Positions 25,104-34,224 of a stretch of DNA of 64,000 nucleotides are shown here, piece by piece. The stretch is from NCBI GenBank assembly GCA_902826335.1, contig CADEEL010000013.1:17788-81787 (forward strand), written 5' to 3'. The DNA comes from an uncultured Alphaproteobacteria bacterium (GTDB lineage: Bacteria > Pseudomonadota > Alphaproteobacteria > Caulobacterales > Aquidulcibacteraceae). The position numbers and the translations under genes are program-made. Positions within the stretch are counted from its first letter, which is position 1, and every line of letters begins with the position of its first letter. Below the pieces are notes generated by a model, which had not been told where the DNA came from, did no database searches, and saw only the letters and a program-made list of their open reading frames with translations.

Positions 25104-27725
25104 ATGGCTGGCATGTTTGGCGCGGGTGGAAAAAAGGCCGAGCGTGCGGAGCGGGGGGAGGCGGATACGCAGGCCTCGCTGTTCAAAAGCGCCGCCTTCG
25201 ATAGCGCCGCGACCGCCATGATGATGGTCGATCGCGATCTCAAGATCACTTACGTCAACGAATCGACGAAGAATCTGCTGCGGGCGAACGCGGCGGCGTT
25301 CCGCGCCAACTGGCCCAGCTTCGATCCGGAGCGGATCATCGGCGCGTGCATCGACATGTTTCACAAGAACCCGTCGCACCAGCGCCAAATTCTCGCCGAT
25401 CCCTCCCGCATGCCCTTCCGCACCGACATCACGGTGGGGGATCTCAAATTCGCGCTCAATGTGAGCGCCGTGTTCGACGCGGATCGGCGTCATGTGGGCA
25501 ACATCCTGCAATGGGACGACGTCACCGCCACGCGCCTGAACGCCGGCATGCTCAACGCGCTGCAAAAATCGCAGGCGGTGATTGAATTTGGGCTGGACGG
25601 AAAGATCGTCAACGCCAACGAGAATTTCCTCAAGACGCTCGGCTATACGATCGAGGAGATTCGCGGCCAGCACCATTCCATGTTCGTCGAGGCGAATTAT
25701 CGCCAAAGCGCGGACTACCGCGCGTTCTGGGACAAGCTGGGGCGCGGCGAATTCCAGGCGGGCAAGTTCCTGCGCATCGGCAAGGGCGGGCGCGAAGTCT
25801 GGATTCAGGCATCCTACAACCCAATCCTCGACGGCAATGGCAAGCCCTTCAAGGTGGTCAAATTCGCCAACGACATCACCGAGGCGGAGCATGCGGCGCG
25901 GGCGGCGCTGTTCAAGAGCTCGGCGTTCGAGGGCTCATCGGTCGCGATGATGATGGTCGATCGCGATCTCAAGATCACGTATGTCAATGAGTCGACGAAG
26001 AAGCTGCTGCAGGATAACGCCGCGGCGTTCCGCGCCATCTGGCCGAGCTTCAATCCTGACGCCATTCTCGGCGCGTGCATCGATATGTTCCATAAGAACC
26101 CCGCGCATCAGCGCCAGATTCTGGCCAATCCTTCGCGCCTTCCGCACAAGACCGATATCAGCGTCGGCGATCTCAAATTCGCGCTCAATGTGAGCGGCGT
26201 GTTCGATGCGCAGCGCAATTATGTGGGCAACGTCCTTGAGTGGGATAATGTCACCGAGACGCGACTCAATACGGGCATGCTCGCGGCGCTGAATCGGTCC
26301 CAGGCGGTGATCGAATTTTCGCTCGACGGCAAGATTTTGAACGCGAACGAGAATTTCCTGCGCACGCTGGGCTATTCACTCAGCGAGATCGTCGGCCAGC
26401 ACCATTCCATATTTGTGGAGCCGGGCTATCGCCAGAGCGGCGAGTATCGTGCGTTCTGGGAAAAGCTTGGGCGCGGGGAATTCGACGCCGGCAAGTATTT
26501 GCGCATCGGGCGGGGCGGCAAGGAAATCTGGATTCAGGCTTCCTACAATCCAATTCTCGACGGGAATGGAAAGCCGTTCAAGGTCGTTAAGTTCGCGGAC
26601 GATATTACCGCGATCGAGAACGAGCGCACGCGCAACGAGCAAGAGCGCGCGGCCAAGGCGGCAGAGCAGGCGCGTGTCGTTGAGGTATTGGCCTCTAATC
26701 TCAAGCATTTGTCGGATGGCGATCTTACGGGACGAATTCTGGAAGTGTTCCCAGGCGATTACGAAAAACTGCGCGCCGATTTCAATTTGGCGATGGATAA
26801 GCTGCAAGACGCGATGCAAGCCATCGTGCTCAACGCCAGCGGCATCCGCACGGGCGCGGGTGAAATCAGCCAGGCCGCGGATGATCTCTCGCGTCGCACC
26901 GAGCAACAGGCGGCGAGCCTTGAAGAAACGGCGGCGGCGCTCGATGAAATCACGGCCACTGTGCGCAAGACGGCGGAGGGCGCGAAGCAGGCCAATACCG
27001 TTGTGTCCGGCGCGCGCAGCGACGCCGAGGCAAGCGGGCTTGTGGTGCGCGAAGCCGTGGCGGCGATGAGCGAAATCGAGAAATCATCGCGCCAAATCTC
27101 GCAGATCATCGGCGTCATCGACGAAATCTCGTTCCAGACAAACCTTCTGGCGCTCAACGCCGGCGTCGAAGCGGCGCGGGCGGGCGATGCGGGGCGGGGC
27201 TTTGCGGTTGTCGCTTCGGAAGTGCGCGCTTTGGCGCAGCGCTCGTCAGAGGCGGCGAAGGAGATCAAGGGGCTCATCTCGGCGAGCACGCAGCATGTTG
27301 AAACCGGCGTGGGTCTCGTCGGGCGCACAGGCAAGGCGCTTGAATTGATCGTCACGAAAGTTGGCGAGATCAACAGTCTCGTTTCGGAAATCGCAGCGTC
27401 CGCGCAAGAACAAGCGACTGGCCTTGCCGAAGTGAACACTGCGATAAACCAGATGGATCAGGTGACGCAGCAGAATGCGGCCATGGTCGAGCAGTCCACG
27501 GCGGCGAGCCATTCGCTAACGCAGGAGGCCGAAGAGCTGGCGCGTGCGACGGCGCGGTTCCAAACGGGCGGGGAAACCGATGCGGCGCCGGCGCCTGTGC
27601 GGCGCGGCGGTTCGCATGGGGCTAAGGCCGCGCAGCCGGTCGCGGCGCAGCGCAAGCGTGTGGCGGCGTTCGCCGCCACGCAGGGCGCGACCGCGCTGAA
27701 GGACGACGATTGGAAAGACTTCTAA
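25104..27725 (+). CDS. Soluble methyl-accepting chemotaxis protein with four PAS domains (McpA-like)
   Basis: 873 residues, with no membrane helix, so a cytoplasmic receptor. The start follows a GGGAGGGCG ribosome site. Residues 26-268 hold two PAS domains and 269-511 hold a near copy of the same pair. A HAMP-like stretch (HLSDGDLTGRI) and a signalling coiled coil with hairpin IDEISFQTNLLALNAGVEAA follow. The C-terminus is DWKDF, matching the xWxxF receptor tail that tethers CheR in enteric bacteria. Such PAS pairs often bind heme, flavin or small ligands; none can be named here. It heads the che operon; 185 bp upstream carries no clear promoter by eye. Confidence 0.93.
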   Translation: MAGMFGAGGKKAERAERGEADTQASLFKSAAFDSAATAMMMVDRDLKITYVNESTKNLLRANAAAFRANWPSFDPERIIGACIDMFHKNPSHQRQILADPSRMPFRTDITVGDLKFALNVSAVFDADRRHVGNILQWDDVTATRLNAGMLNALQKSQAVIEFGLDGKIVNANENFLKTLGYTIEEIRGQHHSMFVEANYRQSADYRAFWDKLGRGEFQAGKFLRIGKGGREVWIQASYNPILDGNGKPFKVVKFANDITEAEHAARAALFKSSAFEGSSVAMMMVDRDLKITYVNESTKKLLQDNAAAFRAIWPSFNPDAILGACIDMFHKNPAHQRQILANPSRLPHKTDISVGDLKFALNVSGVFDAQRNYVGNVLEWDNVTETRLNTGMLAALNRSQAVIEFSLDGKILNANENFLRTLGYSLSEIVGQHHSIFVEPGYRQSGEYRAFWEKLGRGEFDAGKYLRIGRGGKEIWIQASYNPILDGNGKPFKVVKFADDITAIENERTRNEQERAAKAAEQARVVEVLASNLKHLSDGDLTGRILEVFPGDYEKLRADFNLAMDKLQDAMQAIVLNASGIRTGAGEISQAADDLSRRTEQQAASLEETAAALDEITATVRKTAEGAKQANTVVSGARSDAEASGLVVREAVAAMSEIEKSSRQISQIIGVIDEISFQTNLLALNAGVEAARAGDAGRGFAVVASEVRALAQRSSEAAKEIKGLISASTQHVETGVGLVGRTGKALELIVTKVGEINSLVSEIAASAQEQATGLAEVNTAINQMDQVTQQNAAMVEQSTAASHSLTQEAEELARATARFQTGGETDAAPAPVRRGGSHGAKAAQPVAAQRKRVAAFAATQGATALKDDDWKDF
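25179..26636 (+). repeat. Tandem in-frame duplication of a two-PAS module
   Basis: Two adjacent 729-bp units (25179-25907 and 25908-26636), exactly 243 codons each, encode almost the same PAS-PAS pair. Shared marks in each are MMMVDRDLKITYVNEST and a WIQASYNPILDGNGKPF-type stretch. Differences are scattered, mostly silent or conservative, indicating a duplication old enough to have drifted. Confidence 0.9.
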
Positions 27726-27726
27726 C

Positions 27727-27996
27727 ATGTCGGCGCCCTTTCTTTTGCCCAGGGTGCTCGATCTCGGCGCCGCCGGCCCGCTTTGGTCGGCGCTGGCCGC
27801 GCAGCGCGGCCATGGGCTGACGCTCGACGCCTCGGAGGTTGAGCGGCTTGGCGGCTTGTGTCTGCAAGTGCTGCTCGCCGCGCGCACGGCCTGGGCCGGC
27901 GATGGGTTTCAAATCATCAATCCCTCGCCGGCGTTTTGCGCGGGCGCGGAGCTCATGGGCGCCGCCAATCTGTGCGGCGCCAAGGAGGCGCCATGA
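27727..27996 (+). CDS. cheX: STAS-domain protein, CheX position in the che operon
   Basis: 89 residues resembling a short STAS (anti-sigma-factor antagonist) domain: an N-terminal LLPRVLDL strand, LTLDASEVERLGGLCLQVLLAA, where anti-sigma antagonists carry their phosphorylated Ser (here SEV and GGL), and a final ICNPSPAF-like strand (INPSPAF). It starts one base after the receptor stop, and its own end overlaps cheY as ATGA. The second gene of the Caulobacter che1 operon has this position and is called cheX there; it is not the CheX phosphatase of Thermotoga. Its role in chemotaxis is unknown. Confidence 0.72.
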   Translation: MSAPFLLPRVLDLGAAGPLWSALAAQRGHGLTLDASEVERLGGLCLQVLLAARTAWAGDGFQIINPSPAFCAGAELMGAANLCGAKEAP

Positions 27997-28361
27997 CGGG
28001 GCGGACGATCCTCACTGTCGATGATTCCCGGATGATGCGGGAGATGCTGCTTATGGTGCTGCGCGACGCGGGCTTCAATGTCGTGCAGGCGGAAGACGGC
28101 GTCGATGGGCTGAGCGTGCTTTCCGCCACGAGCCCTGACGTCATCATCACCGATATCAACATGCCGCGCATGGATGGGTACGGCTTCATCGAGCATGTGC
28201 GCAAGGATGAGCGTCATCGCGCGACGCCGATACTCGTTCTCTCCACAGAGAGCGCGCCGGAGAAAAAAGCGCGTGCGCGCGAGGCGGGCGCGACGGGTTG
28301 GATCGTCAAGCCATTCAACGCGGACAATTTACTCGGCGCCATTCGCCGCGTCTCGGCTTGA
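27993..28361 (+). CDS. cheY: CheY response regulator (first copy)
   Basis: 122 residues, a stand-alone receiver domain. Acidic residues are in TVDDSRMMREM, the phosphoacceptor Asp in VIITDINMPRMDG, Thr/Ser in LVLSTES and Lys in WIVKPFNADNL. It has no output domain. It corresponds to cheYI of the Caulobacter che1 operon, probably phosphorylated by the CheA encoded next. The start overlaps the STAS gene stop, and 12 bp separate it from cheA. Confidence 0.92.
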   Translation: MTGRTILTVDDSRMMREMLLMVLRDAGFNVVQAEDGVDGLSVLSATSPDVIITDINMPRMDGYGFIEHVRKDERHRATPILVLSTESAPEKKARAREAGATGWIVKPFNADNLLGAIRRVSA

Positions 28362-28373
28362 GGAGGCGCGCCC

Positions 28374-30521
28374 GTGGATCCGCTTGAATCGATCAAGGTC
28401 ACCTTCTTCCAGGAGTGTGACGAACTGCTCGCCGATCTCGAGGCGGGATTGCTGGCGCTCGAAAGCGGGCAGGGCGACAGCGACACGATCAATGCGGTGT
28501 TTCGCGCGGTGCATTCGGTCAAAGGCGGGGCGGGCGCCTTCGGATTCGAGCCGATGGTGAAGTTCGCGCACGTGTTCGAAACGGCGCTGGACGCGATGCG
28601 GTCCGGTTCGCTCGCGGCCGAGACCGATACGCTCAAGACCATGCTGCGCGCCTCCGATGTGCTGGCCGATCATGTGCAGGCCGCGAAAGGGCAAGGCGCT
28701 GTCGATGAGGCGCGGACGCTGACCATGGCGGAGGAGCTTGCGGCCTTGACGGCCCCGCCCGAGACCGCGTTGGGGAGTGTTGCGCCGATGGGCGCGGCGG
28801 CCGATGAGCCGCCCACGGACGAATGGGGATTTCGCCCGCTCAAAATGGCGATCGACGGGCCCGCCGAGGACGGCGATGGCTGGACGCTCATCATGCGGCC
28901 GAAGGCGGAGATGTACGCCAAGGGCGACGATGCGGCGATCCTGCTGCGAGAACTTGGCCGGCTCGGACCTTGCGAAGCATCGTTCGAGGATTCGGCGCTG
29001 CCGGAGTTTGATTTCCTTAATCCCGAAGCCTCCTATCTTGTGTGGCGCGTGAAAATTCCGGGCGATGTGGCGGAGGCCGCGATCCGGGACGTGTTCGATT
29101 TCGTCGGCGATGAGTGCCCGATTGACTTGACGCGCGGCGAGGCCGCGGCGCTTGCGCCAGGGCCCGTTGCGCCGGTTGTCGATATCGACGCCTTGCTGCA
29201 GGCCGCGAAAGCGGAGACGGCCGCGAGTGCGCCGAAGCCCTTGGCGGCGGCGGCGCCCGCGCCGAGCGGAGAGGATCCCGCCGCCAAGGACAGCGCCAAG
29301 GCGCCCGGGCCGGGCGCGGCGGCGACGATTCGCGTCGATCTCGACCGTGTCGATCGCTTGATCGATCTCGTTGGCGAATTGGTGATCAATCAGGCGATGC
29401 TGCAACAGCGCGTCGGCGAGAGCGATCTGGCGCGCTCATCGACGGTGGCGATCGGCCTTGACGAACTCGAGCAATTGACGCGCGAAATCCAAGACAGCGT
29501 CATGGCGATCCGCGCGCAGCCTGTGAAATCCGTGTTCCAGCGTATGCCGCGGCTGGTGCGCGAGATTGCGGGCTCAACCGGTAAGCAAGTGCGTCTTGTC
29601 ACCGAGGGCGAGAATACCGAAGTCGACAAGACGGTGATCGAGCGGCTGTCCGACCCGATTACGCACATGTTGCGCAACGCTATCGATCACGGCCTCGAAA
29701 CGCCTGAAGAGCGCATGGCCGCGGGCAAGCCAGCCGAGGGCGTCGTGCGCCTGGCGGCCTTGCATCGCTCCGGACGCATCGTGCTTGAAGTGTCGGACGA
29801 CGGCAAAGGCATCAATCGCAAGCGCGTGCGGGAGATCGCCGTCAATAAGGGCCTCATCGGCGCCGATGCGCAATTGAGCGACGACGAGATCGACAATTTG
29901 ATTTTCCTGCCGGGTTTTTCGACGGCCACGGTCGTGTCGAACATCTCGGGCCGCGGCGTCGGCATGGATGTGGTCAAGCGCTCGATCCAGGCGCTGGGCG
30001 GGCGCATCTCGATCAGCTCGCAACCGGGGCGCGGATCAACGTTTACGCTCTCGCTGCCGCTAACGCTCGCTGTGCTCGACGGCATGGTCGTGACGGCGGC
30101 GGGGCAGACGCTGGTGGCGCCGCTCACCGCCATCATTGAGACGCTGCAGCCCAAGCCGGGCGAGGTGCGCCCGCTCGGGCCGCGCGGCGCCGTGCTCGCC
30201 GTGCGCGGGGCGCATGTGCCGCTCATCGATATCGGCGTGGCGTTGGGCTGGCGCGACATTCCGATCGATCCCACGGCGGGTGTTACCTTGCTCGTTGAGA
30301 GCGAAGTCGGCGGGCGCGCGGCGCTCGTCGTCGATGCGATCCAGGGGCAAAGGCAGGTCGTCATCAAGAGTCTCGAATCCAATTTCCAGCGCGTGGAGGC
30401 GATCGCGGCGGCGACTATTCTCGGCGATGGGCGCGTGGCGCTTATCCTCGATGTCGACGCCGTGATCGACGCGCGCTTCCTTGAACGCATTGAACCCGTG
30501 TCCCTAGCGAAGGCGAGCTGA
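28374..30521 (+). CDS. cheA: Chemotaxis histidine kinase CheA
   Basis: 715 residues from a GTG with GGAGG before it. The P1 HPt domain carries the phosphorylated His47 in RAVHSVKGGAGAF. A variable P2-like region with a Pro/Ala linker follows (to about 320). Then come the dimerisation helices (RVDRLIDLVGELVINQAML), the ATP domain (MLRNAIDHGLE, DDGKGI, GRGVGMDVV, GRGSTFTLSLPLTLA) and a C-terminal CheW-like coupling domain. All motifs are intact. It phosphorylates the CheY and CheB proteins of this operon in response to the PAS receptor. Confidence 0.96.
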   Translation: MDPLESIKVTFFQECDELLADLEAGLLALESGQGDSDTINAVFRAVHSVKGGAGAFGFEPMVKFAHVFETALDAMRSGSLAAETDTLKTMLRASDVLADHVQAAKGQGAVDEARTLTMAEELAALTAPPETALGSVAPMGAAADEPPTDEWGFRPLKMAIDGPAEDGDGWTLIMRPKAEMYAKGDDAAILLRELGRLGPCEASFEDSALPEFDFLNPEASYLVWRVKIPGDVAEAAIRDVFDFVGDECPIDLTRGEAAALAPGPVAPVVDIDALLQAAKAETAASAPKPLAAAAPAPSGEDPAAKDSAKAPGPGAAATIRVDLDRVDRLIDLVGELVINQAMLQQRVGESDLARSSTVAIGLDELEQLTREIQDSVMAIRAQPVKSVFQRMPRLVREIAGSTGKQVRLVTEGENTEVDKTVIERLSDPITHMLRNAIDHGLETPEERMAAGKPAEGVVRLAALHRSGRIVLEVSDDGKGINRKRVREIAVNKGLIGADAQLSDDEIDNLIFLPGFSTATVVSNISGRGVGMDVVKRSIQALGGRISISSQPGRGSTFTLSLPLTLAVLDGMVVTAAGQTLVAPLTAIIETLQPKPGEVRPLGPRGAVLAVRGAHVPLIDIGVALGWRDIPIDPTAGVTLLVESEVGGRAALVVDAIQGQRQVVIKSLESNFQRVEAIAAATILGDGRVALILDVDAVIDARFLERIEPVSLAKAS

Positions 30522-30524
30522 CCC

Positions 30525-30989
30525 ATGGACCAGATCGAAAACTCGCATGATGAATTCGAACTCATCTCGTTTTGCATCGGGGATCAGGAATTCTGCCTCG
30601 ATATCATGGCCGTGCGCGAAATTCGCGGCTGGACGCAGGCGACGCCGTTGCCTCACTCGCCGAGCTATGTGCGCGGCGTGATCAATCTGCGCGGCGCCGT
30701 TCTGCCCATTCTTGATCTGAAGACGCGCCTGGGGCTCGGCGTCACGGAAGTGAGTCCGCGCAGTGTGATCATCGTGGTCCATATTGGCGGACGCCTCGTC
30801 GGGCTGCTCGTGGACGCCGTTTCGGAAATTTTGGCGACCACGAAGGCCTCGATCCAGCCGACGCCGAATGTCGCGTGCGATACGGTCAATCGCTTTGTGC
30901 GCGGCATCATCGCACTCGAGGGGCGCATGGTGTCCTGGATATCGCTCGATCACATCCTGCCAGAACAGGAGGCGGCCGAGGCCGCATGA
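30525..30989 (+). CDS. cheW: Chemotaxis coupling protein CheW
   Basis: 154 residues, a single CheW domain: [20 protein letters not shown], then the hallmark [25 protein letters not shown], and VDAVSEIL. It links the receptor to CheA in signalling arrays. It starts 3 bp after cheA and its stop overlaps the cheR start as ATGA. Confidence 0.96.
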   Translation: MDQIENSHDEFELISFCIGDQEFCLDIMAVREIRGWTQATPLPHSPSYVRGVINLRGAVLPILDLKTRLGLGVTEVSPRSVIIVVHIGGRLVGLLVDAVSEILATTKASIQPTPNVACDTVNRFVRGIIALEGRMVSWISLDHILPEQEAAEAA

Positions 30990-31861
30990 GCGCCGCGCCC
31001 GCCCCCCGCCGCGCGCGCGCCGTCCTGGTCGAAGGCGAATACGCCTTCACGGCCGAGGATTTCCGCCGCATCGCCGATCTGCTCAAGGCGCAGTCGGGCA
31101 TTCACCTCGCCGAGGCGAAGGCGTCGCTCGTCTATTCGCGGCTGGCCAAACGGCTGCGCACGCTGGGGCTCAGATCGTTCGCGGATTATTGCGCGCTTGT
31201 AGCGTCGCCCGATGGAGTTGAGGAGCGCAGCGCCATGCTCGCGGCGCTGACCACCAACGTCACGCGCTTCTATCGCGAACCACATCATTTCGATCATTTG
31301 CGCGATCGTGTGCTGAAGCCCATGGCCGACGCGGCGCGCGCGGGCGGGCGCATACGGATCTGGTCCTCGGCGTGCTCGACGGGGCAGGAGCCCTATTCGA
31401 TCGCGCTCACCGTGCTTGATGTGTTGCCGGAGGCGGCGCGTCTCAATGTGCGGATTCTCGCCACGGATATCGATCCAATCGTTGTTCAGACTGCGCGGAC
31501 GGGCGTCTATAATTCAGAGGCCGTGTCGCCGATCCCGAAAACGCTGCGTGATCGTCATCTCATAAGGGAGCGCGACGGCGAGCACTGGCGCGTTGGAGAA
31601 GAGGCGCGCGCGCTCATTACGTTCAATCAGCTCAATCTCATCGGCGATTGGCCGATGCGCGGGGCGTTCGATGTCATCTTCTGCCGCAACGTCGTCATCT
31701 ATTTCGAGGAAGACACACAAAACATGATCTGGTCGCGCTTTCGCTCCTGCCTCGCGCCGCGCGGTCGGCTCTATGTCGGCCATTCCGAGCGCGTGGATGC
31801 GCAGGGGTTCGAGAGCGATGGCCTCACAGTTTATCGGCTGGCGAATGGGGTGCGCGCATGA
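30986..31861 (+). CDS. cheR: Chemotaxis receptor methyltransferase CheR
   Basis: 291 residues. An N-terminal helical domain ([29 protein letters not shown]) is followed by an S-adenosylmethionine-binding domain with [36 protein letters not shown] and [13 protein letters not shown]. This is full length for CheR. It methylates glutamates on the receptor, which ends in a WxxF-type CheR tail. ATGA overlaps join it to cheW and cheB. Confidence 0.95.
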   Translation: MSAAPAPRRARAVLVEGEYAFTAEDFRRIADLLKAQSGIHLAEAKASLVYSRLAKRLRTLGLRSFADYCALVASPDGVEERSAMLAALTTNVTRFYREPHHFDHLRDRVLKPMADAARAGGRIRIWSSACSTGQEPYSIALTVLDVLPEAARLNVRILATDIDPIVVQTARTGVYNSEAVSPIPKTLRDRHLIRERDGEHWRVGEEARALITFNQLNLIGDWPMRGAFDVIFCRNVVIYFEEDTQNMIWSRFRSCLAPRGRLYVGHSERVDAQGFESDGLTVYRLANGVRA

Positions 31862-32874
31862 GCAGGGTGCGTGTTCTTGTTGTGGACGATTCCGCCACCA
31901 TGCGGGGCGTCATTACCGCCGCGTTGCGGCGCGATCCCGACATAGAGGTGATCGGCGGCGCTGGCGATCCGCTCGAAGCGCGCGAAGCGATCAAGGCGCT
32001 GTCGCCCGATGTGATCACGCTCGATGTTGAAATGCCGAAGATGAGCGGCATCGAGTTCCTGGACAAGATCATGAGGTTGCGGCCCATGCCGGTGATCATG
32101 GTGTCGACGCTGACGCAGGCGGGCGCGGCGATTTCGCTGCAAGCGCTTGAGATCGGCGCGTTCGATTGCGTGGGCAAGCCGGATTTCGATGGCCTCGCGG
32201 AGAAGGTTAAGGCGGCGGCGAAGGCGCGCGTGCGACCGCTGGGCGAGGCGCCGCGTCCGCAACCGCCGCCGGCATCCTATCGGCCAAATGAGCGGGTCAT
32301 CGCGATCGGCTCGTCTACGGGCGGGGTCGAGGCGCTGATCACGGTTCTTGCCGGTTTTCCGAAGAATTGTCCGCCTACGGTGATTACACAGCACATGCCG
32401 GCGACGTTCACCAAGAGTTTCGCCGCGCGGCTCGATCGCCTGTGCGAACCGAGCGTGGAGGAAGCGTGGGATGGTGCGCCGCTGCGCATCGGGTCGATAT
32501 ATCTGGCCCCAGGCGGGCCCGCGCATTTGGAGGTCAAGGGCGGATTGCATCCGACTTGTCGATTGCGAGAGAGCGATCTGGTGAACGGCCATCGGCCGTC
32601 GGTCGATGTGCTGTTTCAGTCCGTGAACGAGGCGTTTGGCGCGCGCAGCGTAGGCGTCATTCTTACCGGGATGGGTAAGGACGGCGCCAAGGGCCTCAAG
32701 GCGCTGCGCGATGCCGGCGCGCGCACGATCGGGCAGGATGAGGATTCTTGCGTGGTCTATGGCATGCCCAAGGCCGCTTACGAACTTGGCGCCGTCGAGC
32801 GGCAATTGACGCTGTCGAAAATCGGCCGTGCGGCGCTTGAACTGTGCACTTCGGAAATGAAGGGGGCCGCCTAA
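31858..32874 (+). CDS. cheB: Chemotaxis methylesterase/glutaminase CheB
   Basis: 338 residues. The receiver domain has acidic Asp10/Asp11 and phosphoacceptor Asp56 in [12 protein letters not shown] linker rich in Pro/Arg (about 125-142) leads to the esterase domain with Ser153 in GSSTGG, His179 in QHMP and the Asp in LTGMGKDG completing the triad. It removes methyl groups from the receptor and is activated by CheA. ATGA overlap with cheR and TAATG overlap with the second cheY show translational coupling. Confidence 0.96.
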   Translation: MSRVRVLVVDDSATMRGVITAALRRDPDIEVIGGAGDPLEAREAIKALSPDVITLDVEMPKMSGIEFLDKIMRLRPMPVIMVSTLTQAGAAISLQALEIGAFDCVGKPDFDGLAEKVKAAAKARVRPLGEAPRPQPPPASYRPNERVIAIGSSTGGVEALITVLAGFPKNCPPTVITQHMPATFTKSFAARLDRLCEPSVEEAWDGAPLRIGSIYLAPGGPAHLEVKGGLHPTCRLRESDLVNGHRPSVDVLFQSVNEAFGARSVGVILTGMGKDGAKGLKALRDAGARTIGQDEDSCVVYGMPKAAYELGAVERQLTLSKIGRAALELCTSEMKGAA

Positions 32875-33263
32875 TGCCCGCCGCCGCCGCCATCAAGGTG
32901 CTCGTCGTCGACGATCAGATGACGATGCGGGCGCTCATTCGCTCAAGCCTGCAGCAGATCGGATTCAAGGAGATCGAGGATGCGCCCGATGGCGAGGAGG
33001 GGTTCAAGGCGCTGCTTTCGCGCCCCTCCCATCTCGTCATTTCCGATTTCAATATGCCGAAATTGGACGGGCTTTCTTTTTTGCGCGCCGTGCGCGGCCA
33101 TGAACCGATCCGAAAGACAGCCTTCATTATGCTGACCGGCCGCGCGGACAAGGAACTTGTCCAGCGCGCCATGCAGCATGGCGTTAACAATTACATCACC
33201 AAACCGTTCACGGTGGCCGCGCTCCGTGAAAAGATAGAGGAAGTGTTCGGCGCACTGACATGA
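32874..33263 (+). CDS. cheY: CheY response regulator (second copy)
   Basis: 129 residues, a single receiver with VLVVDDQMTMRALIR, phosphoacceptor Asp in LVISDFNMPKLDG, IMLTGRADKEL and ITKPFTVAAL. These match the canonical motor-binding CheY pattern more closely than the first copy does. It corresponds to cheYII of the Caulobacter che1 operon. The start overlaps the cheB stop and its stop overlaps cheD. Confidence 0.92.
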   Translation: MPAAAAIKVLVVDDQMTMRALIRSSLQQIGFKEIEDAPDGEEGFKALLSRPSHLVISDFNMPKLDGLSFLRAVRGHEPIRKTAFIMLTGRADKELVQRAMQHGVNNYITKPFTVAALREKIEEVFGALT

Positions 33264-33838
33264 GCACGCTCCACGCTTACGCATCGGATCGCGATCCGGA
33301 GGTCGCCAGCGCGCGCATGGTTCATGTCGTGCAGGGCGAATACGCGATCGTGGCCGAGCCCGACGTGGTGCTGACGACAATCCTCGGCTCGTGCGTGGCG
33401 GCCTGCATCACAGATCCCATGGCGCGCGTCGGCGGCATGAACCATTTTCTCCTTCCAGGCTCGAAAGAAGCTGGGAGCGACTCGCTCAAGTACGGCGTCC
33501 ACTCGATGGAGCTTCTGATCAACGGGCTGCTGCAACGCGGCGCGATGCGATCGCGCCTGCAAGCCAAGCTTTTCGGCGGCGCGCACGTGGTGGTGGGCCT
33601 TTCGGATGTCGGCCAGCAAAATTGCGAGTTCGCCGAGCGATTTCTTACGGCGGAAAACATCGCTTGCATGGGCAAGAGCCTGGGCGGGGATCGCGCGCGA
33701 CGCATTCGCTATTGGCCGCTGACGGGGCGCGCCTCCATGCAATTGCTGGCGCCGACGGAGCGGCAGGTGTTCGAGGCCGAACGCCGGCGCGGCGCGCCGC
33801 CGCCGCCGCCAGCGGCCGGTGATGTGGAGCTGTTCTGA
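33260..33838 (+). CDS. cheD: Chemoreceptor glutamine deamidase CheD
   Basis: 192 residues. The catalytic Cys lies in TTILGSCVAACITDP and the His in GGMNHFLLPG, the standard CheD pair; KLFGGAHV..GLSDVGQQNCEFAERFL is also characteristic. A proline-rich tail leads to the C-terminus GDVELF, closely echoed by GDVEFF at the end of the next protein. CheD deamidates receptor glutamines. It is coupled to both neighbours by overlaps of 4 and 1 bp. Confidence 0.94.
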   Translation: MSTLHAYASDRDPEVASARMVHVVQGEYAIVAEPDVVLTTILGSCVAACITDPMARVGGMNHFLLPGSKEAGSDSLKYGVHSMELLINGLLQRGAMRSRLQAKLFGGAHVVVGLSDVGQQNCEFAERFLTAENIACMGKSLGGDRARRIRYWPLTGRASMQLLAPTERQVFEAERRRGAPPPPPAAGDVELF

Positions 33839-34215
33839 TGTCGAGCGCGGCGATTGCGGCGCACGAAGCGCCGGAGACAGAACGCGCCCTGGGCGAGATG
33901 TGTGCGCGTCTGGCGCTGGAAATCGAGCTCTTGCGTCTGATTGGCGTGCGCATCGAGCAATCCTTGTGCGCCTCGACCGCTGCACTTGGCCTCGATTCCG
34001 AACGCGTGCGCGATCTTCAACAACTCGATCTTCTGATGCAACACCTCGCGGCGCTGCGGGATTTCATGGGTGCGCTTTCCAGTTTGCCGGAAACAGCCAC
34101 GCCGCTCGATGCGCGCGCGGCGCTGGAGCGCATCACGCTGGCCGAGATGAAAAACCGTCTCGGTGGTGAGGCAAGCGTTGTAGACGCCAATAGCGGTGAC
34201 GTGGAATTTTTTTAG
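33838..34215 (+). CDS. cheU: CheU-position chemotaxis operon protein, unknown function
   Basis: 125 residues, predicted mostly helical: a long amphipathic stretch ALGEMCARLALEIELLRLIG and a second helix RVRDLQQLDLLMQHLAALRDFM. There is no catalytic motif. The last six residues, GDVEFF, nearly repeat the CheD tail GDVELF. In the Caulobacter che1 operon the gene after cheD is cheU, whose biochemical role is not established; the name here rests on position. The start overlaps the cheD stop as TGATG. Confidence 0.7.
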   Translation: MSSAAIAAHEAPETERALGEMCARLALEIELLRLIGVRIEQSLCASTAALGLDSERVRDLQQLDLLMQHLAALRDFMGALSSLPETATPLDARAALERITLAEMKNRLGGEASVVDANSGDVEFF

Positions 34216-34224
34216 GACGAAGAT

